NCBI GenBank assembly: GCA_011524995.1
Contig: WTJA01000116.1
Location: 1-49,589, forward strand
Direction: 5' to 3'
DNA from: Alphaproteobacteria bacterium
GTDB taxonomy: Bacteria > Pseudomonadota > Alphaproteobacteria > Puniceispirillales > Puniceispirillaceae
Length of the DNA stretch: 49,589 bases
The stretch's first letter is position 1. Every line of letters begins with the position of its first letter. The notes below the pieces were generated by a model. The model saw only the letters and a program-made list of their open reading frames with translations, was not told where the DNA came from and searched no databases. A program made the translations under genes and the position numbers. Below are positions 8,187 through 19,369 of the stretch, in pieces.

Positions 8187-9827
8187 TTACATATTCGGAT
8201 AGTTTGGCCCACCGCCACCTTCTGGTGTGACCCACCGAATATTCTGTGTCGGGTCTTTAATATCGCAGGTTTTACAATGCACACAATTCTGGGCATTGAT
8301 CTGCAAACGCGGATTATCGCCATTATCATCTCTGACAATTTCATACACACCAGCTGGGCAGTAACGCTGTTCTGGCGCATCATAAATGGCCAAATTATGC
8401 GCAATCGGCACAGTGTCATCTTTCAACGTCAGATGCACAGGCTGGTTTTCTTCATGATTTGTCCCTGACAAATAGACAGATGAGTTACGGTCAAAGCTGA
8501 CAACGCCATCTGGCTTTGGATAGTCAATTTTTGGCGCCTTATCAGCGGGTTTCAAATTGGTATGGTCAGCGTGATGGCGGAATGTCCAAGGGGCATTACC
8601 GCGCAAGATATAAGTATCAAGCGCTGAATAGACCATGCCTGCCCACAGACCTTTGGCAAAAGAGGGGCGAATATTGCGAACTTTATAGAGTTCTTTCCAC
8701 AACCATGAGCCCTCGATCTTATCAGCATACGAAGCTGGTTCAATACCGGCTGTGACATCATCTTGTGTGACCACTTCAAAGACTGCTTCAGCCGCTAGCA
8801 TCCCAGACTTCATAGAGGTATGCGTGCCTTTGATTTTCGGCACATTCAAGAAGCCTGCTGTACAGCCAACCAAACATCCGCCGGGGAATGTCAGCTTTGG
8901 CACTGACTGGAACCCACCTTCATTCAAGGCGCGGGCGCCATAAGAGACACGGCGGCCCCCTTCAAACACATCACGCACGGCTGGATGCGTTTTGAAGCGT
9001 TGGAATTCTTCAAAAGGTGAGAGATGTGGGTTTGAATAATCCAAGCCCACCACATAGCCGACAGCAACCTGATTCCCATTAAGATGATAGAGGAATGAGC
9101 CGCCATATGTATCTGTTGATAGCGGCCAGCCAACTGAGTGCCATACTGTCCCTGGCTTTGATTTTGCCGGGTCGATATCCCATAATTCTTTGATGCCAAT
9201 GGCATAAGTTTGCGGGTCTTTGCCTTCGCGCAAATTGAAGGTTTCAAACAACCCTTTTGTGAGATGCCCACGGCAGCCTTCGGCAAAGATCACTTGCTTG
9301 GCAAGCAAATCCATGCCTGGCATATATTGATCTGTTTTCTCGCCATCTTTGCCAACACCCATATCGCCTGTGCCAACACCGATAACCTCACCATTATCAT
9401 TGGTGATGACATGGGCAGCCGCAAAGCCAGGATAGATCTCAACACCCATCGCTTCGGCCTGTTCTGCTAACCAGCGGCAGAAATTACCAAGCGAGATGAT
9501 ATAGTTGCCATGATTATTCATCTGCGGCGGCGTTGGCAGTTGGAACGATCCTGATTGTGTGAGGAACATGAATTTATCTGTTTCCACCGCGGTATCAAGC
9601 GGGGCATTTTTATCTTGCCAATCAGGGATAAGTTCATTCAACGCGCGTGGTTCCAAGACCGCGCCAGACAAAATATGCGCGCCCACTTCACTGCCTTTTT
9701 CGATCAAGCAAACTTCAATATCTTTGCCTGTCTCAGCAGCAAGCTGTTTCAATCTAATCGCAGCTGATAGTCCTGAAGGGCCACCGCCAACAATCAAGAC
9801 ATCAAATTCCATGGATTCACGTTCCAT
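8187..9827 (-). CDS. electron transfer flavoprotein:ubiquinone oxidoreductase
   Basis: Inner-membrane-associated flavoprotein that passes electrons from reduced ETF (fatty-acid and amino-acid oxidation) to ubiquinone. The 546-residue length is typical. An N-terminal FAD dinucleotide motif GGGPSG is at residues 14-19, with [21 protein letters not shown] following. The C-terminal [4Fe-4S] domain has its four cysteines in CPAGVYEI and [13 protein letters not shown]. Start ATG at 9827; an internal ATG at 9812 (MEFDVL) is an alternative. No etfA or etfB lies nearby. Upstream lies a repeat-rich divergent promoter region shared with the UDG gene. Confidence 0.96.
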   Translation of the reverse strand: MERESMEFDVLIVGGGPSGLSAAIRLKQLAAETGKDIEVCLIEKGSEVGAHILSGAVLEPRALNELIPDWQDKNAPLDTAVETDKFMFLTQSGSFQLPTPPQMNNHGNYIISLGNFCRWLAEQAEAMGVEIYPGFAAAHVITNDNGEVIGVGTGDMGVGKDGEKTDQYMPGMDLLAKQVIFAEGCRGHLTKGLFETFNLREGKDPQTYAIGIKELWDIDPAKSKPGTVWHSVGWPLSTDTYGGSFLYHLNGNQVAVGYVVGLDYSNPHLSPFEEFQRFKTHPAVRDVFEGGRRVSYGARALNEGGFQSVPKLTFPGGCLVGCTAGFLNVPKIKGTHTSMKSGMLAAEAVFEVVTQDDVTAGIEPASYADKIEGSWLWKELYKVRNIRPSFAKGLWAGMVYSALDTYILRGNAPWTFRHHADHTNLKPADKAPKIDYPKPDGVVSFDRNSSVYLSGTNHEENQPVHLTLKDDTVPIAHNLAIYDAPEQRYCPAGVYEIVRDDNGDNPRLQINAQNCVHCKTCDIKDPTQNIRWVTPEGGGGPNYPNM

Positions 9828-9846
9828 CTTCTATCCCCATCTTTTA

Positions 9847-9876
9847 CCTTTATGCTATGATGGCATAACATAAAGG
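9847..9876. promoter_or_regulatory. 30-base interrupted inverted repeat upstream of ETF-QO
   Basis: Arms CCTTTATG (9847-9854) and CATAAAGG (9869-9876) pair perfectly, then a one-base mismatch, then TATG/CATA around ATGG. It lies 20 bases upstream of the ETF-QO start. The 13-mer tatgatggcataa in its centre is repeated at 9923-9935. It looks like an operator or RNA hairpin for ETF-QO. Confidence 0.55.
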
Positions 9877-9921
9877 GGTACCCTTATATTAAGTTTGGCG
9901 TAAAACGCTTATATTATGTTG

Positions 9922-9935
9922 TTATGATGGCATAA
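9922..9935. promoter_or_regulatory. second copy of the TTATG-ATGG-CATAA palindrome
   Basis: Arms TTATG and CATAA flank ATGG. Thirteen bases (tatgatggcataa) are identical to 9856-9868. This copy lies 28 bases upstream of the UDG start, so one regulator could control both divergent genes. Regulator unknown. Confidence 0.5.
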
Positions 9936-9963
9936 AACCATCTTCATAGTATCAAAATGGCAG

Positions 9964-10833
9964 ATGGAATCCGCGTTGACAATCACAGAACCGACAAAAG
10001 ATGACTTAATCGCTGCACTTTCTTGGCAGGTGGAAGCTGGCGCTGATGAAGCCTTGTGGGATGAGCCGTCATTTGCACATGCGGTGACGATGCGCCTCTC
10101 AGATGTGATAAATCCGGAATCCAAAGACACAGCGCCTATCAAACAGCCTGTCTCTGCTGCGCCAGCGATGCCAGCGCAAGGTGAGGAAAGTGCCCCTCAA
10201 CCTGCCTCTGAGGCGCCCGCACCTGCTACGTCTCTTGCGCAGATCCAAACGCTAGAGGCGCTCAAACAAGCGATGGCTGATTTTGATAAATGCGATTTAA
10301 AGCGCACCGCTAGCCATTTGGTATTTTCTGATGGTAATCCCGCGGCCAAAATCATGGTGATTGGCGAAGCGCCTGGGCGCGATGAAGATCGCGTAGGACT
10401 GCCTTTTGTTGGCAAGGCGGGTCAAATGCTGGATCACATGTTGGCAAGCATCGGCCTGTCTCGTGATGATGTTTATATCACCAATATTCTGCCCTGGCGG
10501 CCCCCTGGTAACCGGACACCAACAAGCGAAGAAATTGCGATGATGCGCCCCTTTGTGGCACGTCATATTCAGCTGATTTCCCCAGATGTGATTTTTGCGG
10601 TTGGTGGCACCTCAGCCAAGTCTCTTTTGCAAGTATCAGACGGGATTATGAAGCTGCGCGGTAAGCGGTTTGACCTGTCCTTGCCATCCGATAATGATGG
10701 GCCAGAGGCGCGTTATCCCCTTTTGCCGTCTTTGCATCCCGCTTATTTATTACGCGCCCCTCATCATAAGGCTTTGGCATTTAAAGATCTTTTGGCCTTG
10801 CGCCAGTTGGCACGTACTACGCGCGCAAGCTAG
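9964..10833 (+). CDS. family-4-like uracil-DNA glycosylase, iron-sulfur ligands missing
   Basis: Predicted to remove uracil from DNA. The C-terminal 185 residues carry the family-4 signature: GEAPGRDEDRVGLPFVG (134-150), NILPWRPPGNRTP (174-186) and SLHPAYLLRAP with the catalytic-loop HP at 258-259. The first 100 residues are a low-complexity Ala/Pro/Glu linker. Family-4 enzymes normally bind a [4Fe-4S] cluster through four cysteines; this protein has a single Cys (C110, in FDKCDLK). The usual downstream Cys position reads MMRPF here. The fold may therefore be stabilised without a cluster. It heads the plus-strand series udg-slt-moaB-rnhB. Confidence 0.88.
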   Translation: MESALTITEPTKDDLIAALSWQVEAGADEALWDEPSFAHAVTMRLSDVINPESKDTAPIKQPVSAAPAMPAQGEESAPQPASEAPAPATSLAQIQTLEALKQAMADFDKCDLKRTASHLVFSDGNPAAKIMVIGEAPGRDEDRVGLPFVGKAGQMLDHMLASIGLSRDDVYITNILPWRPPGNRTPTSEEIAMMRPFVARHIQLISPDVIFAVGGTSAKSLLQVSDGIMKLRGKRFDLSLPSDNDGPEARYPLLPSLHPAYLLRAPHHKALAFKDLLALRQLARTTRAS

Positions 10834-10905
10834 CTTATCAAAATGATTGAAAATGAGCAGGCAATGTTCCATAAAAGTGCGAGTTGTGATTTGGTGGAAG
10901 TCTAG

Positions 10906-12657
10906 ATGATGTGGCAAGCACAAAGAAGAGTGTGGCAATTTGTGGTGGGCTTGGTGTTGCTCAGCATGAACCCAGCCTTATCACAAGATTTACCGCGTCT
11001 TCTTAGTGATGATGATGTTGCCGCTTATCAAGCTGTCTTTGAGCTGCAGGAAGCGGGCGATATCAAAAAAGCCTCTCGCATTATCCGTCAGATTGAGAAC
11101 CCTTTGCTGATGGGGCATGTGCTTTCGCAGAAATATCTACATCCAACGGCTTGGCGGTCTTCTTTTGCAGAATTATCAAGCTGGCTTGAAGAGTATCATG
11201 ATCATCCCGCTGCGAGCCGCATTAGTTGGCTTGCTAAGAAACGCAAACCAGCGAATGCTGCCACGCCAAAAGCGCCAAAGAAAGGCTATCTAAACGGCAT
11301 TGGTCATTCCGAGCCTCATAGCTATCGGGCGCGTATCCCTGCGACAACCAAAGGGCGGATTTCACCAACACAAACCAGACGCATTGCGAGCAAGGTGCGC
11401 CGCTATATCCGCAGCCGCGCCCCCACAGCAGGCAATCAATATCTGTCTGATAGAGAGACATTGCGCTATTTAACGAAATTCGAAGAAGCGCAATTGCGTG
11501 GTGAGCTCGCCCATGCCTATTTGATTTTTGGCCTTGATGATAAAGCCATTCGCACCGCGCGTCATGCGATTGGGGTGGGCCGTGACAAAGCTTGGATGGG
11601 CTATTGGTCTGGCGGCCTCGCAGCCTGGCGCTCCCAGCAATATGGCTTAGCCCATTCCTTCTTCACAACATTGGCAGAGCTTGAAAATGCCCCTGATAAA
11701 TTACGGGCAGGCGCCGCATTTTGGAGTTACCGCTCTGCGATGCGCCAAAAGCAACCAGCCGATGCGATGCGCTATCTCGATATTGCGTTAACGCTGCCGC
11801 ATACCTTCTATGGTATTTTGGCGATGCAGGTCTCTGGTCAAGATCATAAGATTGATTTCAGCCTTGTGGCTGATACAGCACCCTTTGTATCCTGGTTATT
11901 AGAGCGTCCAGGCGGACAGCGGACAGTGGCGTTATTGCAACTTGGCAATGAGCATGAAGCCGCGCGCGAGATGCGTTATCTTTATAAAGAGACACCCAAG
12001 CATCTTGTTCGTCATTTCATTCGCTTTGCGCTTGATCATAATTTAGCAGATGTGGCGTTTCGCGCAGCGGATTACCACCGCTATGAGACAGGCGAAAGCC
12101 TCTATGCTGGCTTATATCCGGCACTGCGACTAGAGGGTGATTTTGATATTGATGAAGCGCTGGTCTTCTCTATCATTCGCAAAGAATCTGGCTTTGCCAC
12201 AAAGGCGAAAAGTCGTGCGGCGGCAACAGGCATTATGCAGATTATGCCGGCAACAGCCGCCTTTATCATGCAAGATAGAAGCTTGCGGACCTCAAACCGC
12301 CATAAATTATATGATAAGAATTTCAATATCGCCTTGGGTCAAAAATATATTCGCCATCTGATTGATGAGCCACATATCGGCTTTGCCCTTGATCGTATGT
12401 TAGCGGCCTATAATGGCGGGCCGGGCAATCTGAATAAATGGCTGCGGTCGATCGATCATCGTGATGATCCGCTGTTATTTATTGAATCTATCCCAGCGCG
12501 CGAAACACGGATTTATGTGAAATCAGTGATTGCCAATCTATGGATGTATCGCCAACAATTTGAACAAGATACGCCTGCGGTTCGTCGCTTGGCCACCGCT
12601 ATGCCAGAAGATATGCAGCAGGCCTTTTTGCAACCAAAGCGACGCGTTGCCCAATAG
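10906..12657 (+). CDS. slt: soluble lytic murein transglycosylase
   Basis: Cleaves peptidoglycan glycan strands in the periplasm, leaving 1,6-anhydromuramyl ends. A Sec signal covers the first 27 residues (hydrophobic core FVVGLVLLSM, then ALSQ). A long helical superhelix region follows, and the SLT catalytic domain is at about 415-545: catalytic Glu427 in RKESGF, then ATGIMQIMPATA and AYNGGPGNLNKW. Length 583 is within the Slt70 range. Either of two consecutive ATGs (10906, 10909) could start it. It has no visible lipobox, so it should be soluble. Confidence 0.94.
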   Translation: MMWQAQRRVWQFVVGLVLLSMNPALSQDLPRLLSDDDVAAYQAVFELQEAGDIKKASRIIRQIENPLLMGHVLSQKYLHPTAWRSSFAELSSWLEEYHDHPAASRISWLAKKRKPANAATPKAPKKGYLNGIGHSEPHSYRARIPATTKGRISPTQTRRIASKVRRYIRSRAPTAGNQYLSDRETLRYLTKFEEAQLRGELAHAYLIFGLDDKAIRTARHAIGVGRDKAWMGYWSGGLAAWRSQQYGLAHSFFTTLAELENAPDKLRAGAAFWSYRSAMRQKQPADAMRYLDIALTLPHTFYGILAMQVSGQDHKIDFSLVADTAPFVSWLLERPGGQRTVALLQLGNEHEAAREMRYLYKETPKHLVRHFIRFALDHNLADVAFRAADYHRYETGESLYAGLYPALRLEGDFDIDEALVFSIIRKESGFATKAKSRAAATGIMQIMPATAAFIMQDRSLRTSNRHKLYDKNFNIALGQKYIRHLIDEPHIGFALDRMLAAYNGGPGNLNKWLRSIDHRDDPLLFIESIPARETRIYVKSVIANLWMYRQQFEQDTPAVRRLATAMPEDMQQAFLQPKRRVAQ

Positions 12658-12686
12658 GCATGCGCCCGTAGGCAAGGATGAGATCA

Positions 12687-13241
12687 ATGGGAAAGATAGA
12701 TGACACACGCCCCTTTGTTGCCGTGTCAATCGCTGTGCTAACAGTCTCTGATAGCCGCAGCTTGGATGATGATAAATCAGGTGATTTGCTTGTCTCACGC
12801 CTCACAGAGGCTGGCCATGATTTGGCCGATCGTGCCATTGTACAAGATGATGAGGCGCTTATCACAGCCCAGCTTCAACGCTTTATTGATAATAAAGAGA
12901 TTGATGTTGTCATCGCAACAGGCGGGACAGGGCTTACAGGCCGCGATGTCACACCAGAAGCCTTTCGGGCCGTCTTTGAAAAAGAGATTGAAGGGTTCGG
13001 GGAAATGTTCCGCTTTCTCTCATTTCAGAAAATCGGCACATCAACTTTGCAAAGCCGGGCTGTTGCCGGTGTCGCAGGTGGCACCTATCTCTTTGCGCTT
13101 CCAGGCTCACCGTCGGCATGTCGTGATGCCTGGGATGATTTGCTAGCCCATCAGCTTGATTACCGCCATCGCCCCTGTAACTTTGTGGAAATTATGCCAC
13201 GCTTGACAGAATCCACCATCACGCCGCGCAAACCCTCTTAA
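12687..13241 (+). CDS. moaB: molybdenum cofactor biosynthesis protein MoaB
   Basis: MoaB/Mog-fold protein that adenylylates or binds molybdopterin during molybdenum cofactor assembly. The 184-residue product shows VLTVSDSRS near the N-terminus and the molybdopterin-binding segment ATGGTGLTGRDVTPEA. PGSPSACRDAWDDLL closes the domain. The start is taken at 12687 because the AAGG before the in-frame ATG at 12678 is directly adjacent and better spaced for 12687; 12678 remains possible. No other moa or moe genes are near; its neighbours are slt and rnhB, so the position does not inform its function. Confidence 0.92.
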   Translation: MGKIDDTRPFVAVSIAVLTVSDSRSLDDDKSGDLLVSRLTEAGHDLADRAIVQDDEALITAQLQRFIDNKEIDVVIATGGTGLTGRDVTPEAFRAVFEKEIEGFGEMFRFLSFQKIGTSTLQSRAVAGVAGGTYLFALPGSPSACRDAWDDLLAHQLDYRHRPCNFVEIMPRLTESTITPRKPS

Positions 13242-13254
13242 GCGCAGGGGTCAC

Positions 13255-13938
13255 ATGGTGCAGAAGGCTGACGAGAAACCAGATTATCACCGCGAAGCGG
13301 CGTTTGACGGCACAGGCTATGTCATAGGGGTTGATGAAGCAGGGCGTGGCCCCTGGGCAGGCCCTGTCTGTGCCGCCGCTTTTTGGGTTCATCCCCGCCA
13401 TATAACAGCTTTGCCGGCAGCATTGACTGATAGTAAGAAACTAACCGCGCGCAAACGTGCGGCCATTGAAACAGATCTCACATCATCACATCATCTCTAT
13501 CAAGCAGCCTTTCGGTCAGCGGCTGATATTGATGAAGGCGGTCTTTTGCCAGCAACTTTTGCGGCAATGGCTGAGGCTGTTTGTGATGTGGCTGATAGGC
13601 TGCTTTCAACTGATCCGCTGGGATGGGGGCGCATTGCCATGATTTTGGTTGATGGCAACCTCCTCCCGCCTTTGCCCTATCCTGCTGAGGCCATCATCAA
13701 AGGGGATAGCCGCTCTCTATCCATCGCAGCTGCCTCTATCATTGCCAAAGAGACGCGTGATCGTGAAATGGCACGCTTGCATGCGGTGCATCCCTATTAT
13801 GGGTGGGATAGCAATCAAGGCTATGGAACCAAAGCGCATCAAGCCGGGATAGGCTCGCATGGGATTACACCGCATCATCGGCGGTCTTTTGCCCCGATTA
13901 AGGCCTATCTGGACGCCGCCCATAAGGGCGAGGCATAG
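13255..13938 (+). CDS. rnhB: ribonuclease HII
   Basis: Removes RNA from RNA-DNA hybrids and single ribonucleotides from DNA. The acidic active site is visible in GVDEAGRGPWAGPV (residues about 25-38), with a further Asp in ILVDGN and the IIAKETRD segment. The C-terminal half contains YYGWDSNQGYGTKAH, the usual RNase HII loop. Length 227 is typical. AGGGG precedes the ATG. It begins 13 bases after moaB, so the genes are probably co-transcribed. Confidence 0.96.
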   Translation: MVQKADEKPDYHREAAFDGTGYVIGVDEAGRGPWAGPVCAAAFWVHPRHITALPAALTDSKKLTARKRAAIETDLTSSHHLYQAAFRSAADIDEGGLLPATFAAMAEAVCDVADRLLSTDPLGWGRIAMILVDGNLLPPLPYPAEAIIKGDSRSLSIAAASIIAKETRDREMARLHAVHPYYGWDSNQGYGTKAHQAGIGSHGITPHHRRSFAPIKAYLDAAHKGEA

Positions 13939-14066
13939 CGGCTCACGCAACCGGTCTTTTTGACCCCCCTCAATTTTGCGACACAGCCATCATTTTTGCG
14001 CTTTGTCCTGTCATCATGGGGACCCGATAGGAGAGCCCAAGCGATGCGGCCACAAGATATCTGGTG

Positions 14067-14095
14067 TTCTCAGCGCCGATCACACAATATATAGT
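14067..14095 (+). promoter_or_regulatory. candidate ccrM promoter
   Basis: TTCTCA (14067-14072) and TATAGT (14090-14095) are 17 bases apart. Transcription would begin near 14102, giving a leader of about 85 bases that contains both GANTC sites. The -10 lies in a CAATA-TATAG-TATTG inverted repeat (14085-14099). Weak -35 match, so moderate confidence only. Confidence 0.4.
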
Positions 14096-14134
14096 ATTGC
14101 TTTAAAATAATGATCTAACTCATTGACTTTAATT

Positions 14135-16493
<2,359 letters not shown>

Positions 16494-16524
16494 GGGGCAC
16501 CCTCAGGCTTACAACGTCACATTA

Positions 16525-17055
16525 TTAAAATTCATATTGCTGTAAGCTAACCACAGGGCAGTCCTTGGCCGCAAGTCTCGCGCGTCCTTCAAGGCCTGTT
16601 AATTCAATGAGGCAGGCAGCACCCGCAAGAATGCCGCCAGCCTGCCTTATGAGGTTGGTTGATGCCACCAAGGTACCGCCTGTCGCTAATAAATCATCAA
16701 CAAGCAAAACACGTTTGCCTTCAAGGCCGCGGCTAGCCTGAACTGACAACCGTGCTTCGCCATATTCAAGCGCATAGGATTCTTCGAACACTTTGCCTGG
16801 TAATTTACCGGCTTTGCGGATCATCACAGTGCCTGTTTGATGGGCAAGGGCAAGCGGCAGGGCAAAGAGAAACCCTCTCGCATCAATGCCAGCAATGATA
16901 TCAGGGCGCAGGGGCTGTGTGATATCGGTGAGGGCCTCGATGGTTTTCTGAAGGATAGCCGCGTCTTCGAGGGCGGGGCTAATATCATAAAAGGTAATGC
17001 CAGGCTTCGGAAAGCCTGGCGTTTTAGAAATATGGTCATCAAGAGAAAATGTCAT
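16525..17055 (-). CDS. apt: adenine phosphoribosyltransferase
   Basis: Salvages adenine to AMP using PRPP. The PRPP-binding motif VLLVDDLLATGGT lies in the C-terminal half, with the IDARGFLFA and RKAGKLPG segments before it, as in other Apt enzymes. The ATG at 17055 (MTFSLDDH) is six bases from the strong AGGAG; the upstream ATG at 17061 abuts that site and is unlikely. Length 176 is typical. It is 28 bases downstream of glcB. Confidence 0.96.
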   Translation of the reverse strand: MTFSLDDHISKTPGFPKPGITFYDISPALEDAAILQKTIEALTDITQPLRPDIIAGIDARGFLFALPLALAHQTGTVMIRKAGKLPGKVFEESYALEYGEARLSVQASRGLEGKRVLLVDDLLATGGTLVASTNLIRQAGGILAGAACLIELTGLEGRARLAAKDCPVVSLQQYEF

Positions 17056-17083
17056 GCTCATCTCCTATCTCTTGACGGGGCGC

Positions 17084-19255
17084 CTACCCCGCTTGCTTTT
17101 TTTCCAAGCGACGACGATGCAAGACAGGCTCAGTATAGCCTGATGGCTGTTCGCGGCCTTTAAAGACAAGGTCACAAGCGGCCTGGAAGGCGATGGAGGT
17201 CTCAAACTGCCCTGCCATTGGCTGATACTCTGGATCAGAGGCATTCTGCTCATCAACAATAGCGGCCATTTTTTGCATCACCGCCATCACTTGCTCTTCG
17301 GTACAAATGCCATGATGGAGCCAATTTGCCAAATGTTGTGAGGAAATACGCAATGTGGCACGGTCTTCCATCAAGCCGACATCATTGATATCGGGCACTT
17401 TTGAACAGCCAACACCCGCATCCACCCAGCGGACAACATAGCCCAAAATCCCTTGTGCATTATTCTCCAATTCTGTGGCGATATCGGCATCTGACCAGTT
17501 TGGCCGCGGGGCAACAGGAATGGTGAGGATGTCATTGATATCAGCGCGGTCACGGCTGGCAAGCTCTGCCTGTCTCGCAAACACATCAACCTTATGATAA
17601 TGCATCGCATGCAATGTTGCCGCTGTTGGCGATGGGACCCAAGCGCAATTGGCACCTGCCATCGGATGGCCGATTTTTTGCTCGATCATATCAGCCATGA
17701 GATCAGGCATCGCCCACATCCCTTTGCCGATCTGCGCTTTGCCAGAGAAGCCGCATTCTAGGCCAATATCCACATTCCAATTTTCATAAGCGCCAATCCA
17801 AGCGGCCTGTTTCATGTCGCCTTTGCGGATCATCGGCCCCGCTTCCATTGAGGTGTGGATCTCATCACCTGTTCTGTCGAGGAAACCAGTATTGATGAAG
17901 ACCACACGATCTTTGGCAGCGCGAATGGCTTCTTTTAGGTTTACTGTTGTCCGGCGCTCCTCATCCATAATACCAATTTTCATGGTATGGCGCGGTAAGC
18001 CCAACAAGGCTTCAACCTTGTCAAAAATCTCCGTAGCAAAAGCTACTTCATCAGGGCCGTGCATTTTCGGCTTTACGATATAGATCGAGTTTTGGCGTGA
18101 GTTGCTGGCTTTGCCCTCGCTCGCTCTGGCAAAATCATGCATGGCGGCCAAGGTTGTCATAAACCCATCCATGATCCCTTCTGGAATCTCACTACCATCT
18201 GATAGGAGAATGGCAGGGTTTGTCATGAGGTGGCCTACATTTCTCACAAGCATTAAAGACCGGCCAGTAAGGCGTAACTCATCACCATTCGGCGCTGTGT
18301 AATAGCGGTCATCATTCAAAGAGCGGGTAAAGCTCTGGCCGCCCTTGACCATCTCTACCGACAAATCACCCTTCATCAGGCCAAGCCAGTTACGATAGGC
18401 AAGTACCTTATCTTCTGAATCAACAGCTGCGACTGAATCTTCACAATCCATAATGGTCGAAATCGCAGATTCTAGGATAATATCATTGATATAAGCTTTA
18501 TCGTCAGCGCCAATCGCGCCCTTATTATCGATCAAAATATCAATGTGAAGATTGTGACGCTTGAGCAAAATTGAGGTCGGCATCTGGGCGCTGCCACGAT
18601 AGCCTGTGAATTGGTCACCCTCAGCCAGATAGGTCTTAGTATCACCCACAGCGATCACAAGCACACCATCAATCACTTCAAAGCCTGTTACATCATGCCA
18701 TGAGCCCAATTTCAGAGGGGCAGCATCGGTCAAGAAGTCGCGCGCTTTGGCAATGACCTTTTGGCCACGTACAGGGTTGTAGGATTTGCCTCTCTCAGCG
18801 CCATCTGCATCAGCAATCGCATCAGTGCCATAAAGCGCATCATAAAGGCTGCCCCATCTCGCATTTGCGGCGTTTAAGGCATAACGGGCATTCATCACTG
18901 GCACAACCAATTGCGGGCCAGCAATCGTGGCAATTTCAGCATCAACCTGTGAGGTTTCAATCGAGAAGGCTGGGCCTTCTGGTACGATATAGCCAATCTC
19001 TTTCAAAAAGGCTTGATAGGCGTCTGCGTCAAGACCTGCCTCACGGTTTGCAATGAGATAGGCATCAATCTGGCTCTGCATGTCGTCACGGATAGCAAGC
19101 AACGCTTTGTTTTTCGGTGCAAGCTCATGAACAGCTTCATCAAAACCGGCCCAAAACGCCTCAGATGAGAGGGGCAGACCCTCTAATAAATCTTGATTGA
19201 CGAAATCATAGAGATCAGCAGCGATCGATAGCCGCCCAACAGAAATATAGCCCAT
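17084..19255 (-). CDS. glcB: malate synthase G
   Basis: Condenses glyoxylate with acetyl-CoA to malate in the cytoplasm. The single-chain G isoform is identified by length (723 residues) and by segments such as [35 protein letters not shown] and [22 protein letters not shown]. No isocitrate lyase gene is adjacent, so glyoxylate may come from glycolate, glycine or purine breakdown. A TATACT -10-like hexamer lies at 19299-19294 on the minus strand and a perfect palindrome lies 85 bases upstream of the start. Co-directional with apt and the MFS gene. Confidence 0.97.
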   Translation of the reverse strand: MGYISVGRLSIAADLYDFVNQDLLEGLPLSSEAFWAGFDEAVHELAPKNKALLAIRDDMQSQIDAYLIANREAGLDADAYQAFLKEIGYIVPEGPAFSIETSQVDAEIATIAGPQLVVPVMNARYALNAANARWGSLYDALYGTDAIADADGAERGKSYNPVRGQKVIAKARDFLTDAAPLKLGSWHDVTGFEVIDGVLVIAVGDTKTYLAEGDQFTGYRGSAQMPTSILLKRHNLHIDILIDNKGAIGADDKAYINDIILESAISTIMDCEDSVAAVDSEDKVLAYRNWLGLMKGDLSVEMVKGGQSFTRSLNDDRYYTAPNGDELRLTGRSLMLVRNVGHLMTNPAILLSDGSEIPEGIMDGFMTTLAAMHDFARASEGKASNSRQNSIYIVKPKMHGPDEVAFATEIFDKVEALLGLPRHTMKIGIMDEERRTTVNLKEAIRAAKDRVVFINTGFLDRTGDEIHTSMEAGPMIRKGDMKQAAWIGAYENWNVDIGLECGFSGKAQIGKGMWAMPDLMADMIEQKIGHPMAGANCAWVPSPTAATLHAMHYHKVDVFARQAELASRDRADINDILTIPVAPRPNWSDADIATELENNAQGILGYVVRWVDAGVGCSKVPDINDVGLMEDRATLRISSQHLANWLHHGICTEEQVMAVMQKMAAIVDEQNASDPEYQPMAGQFETSIAFQAACDLVFKGREQPSGYTEPVLHRRRLEKKQAG

Positions 19256-19339
19256 AATAGCCCTCTTTTAAGCATGAATGAAACGCGTCTCGTAGTATAA
19301 TGAGGATTCATCAAAAAAGAGAATGAAAAAATGATAATG

Positions 19340-19358
19340 CATTCCACATTGTGGAATG
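19340..19358. promoter_or_regulatory. perfect 9-base-arm palindrome upstream of glcB
   Basis: CATTCCACA and TGTGGAATG flank a single T. It lies 85 bases before glcB and 12 bases after the phosphohexomutase stop. The one-base centre is unsuited to an RNA hairpin with long arms and the T run follows only after several bases, so an operator for glcB is more likely than a terminator. Both remain possible. Confidence 0.6.
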
Positions 19359-19369
19359 GCTTTTCATTT

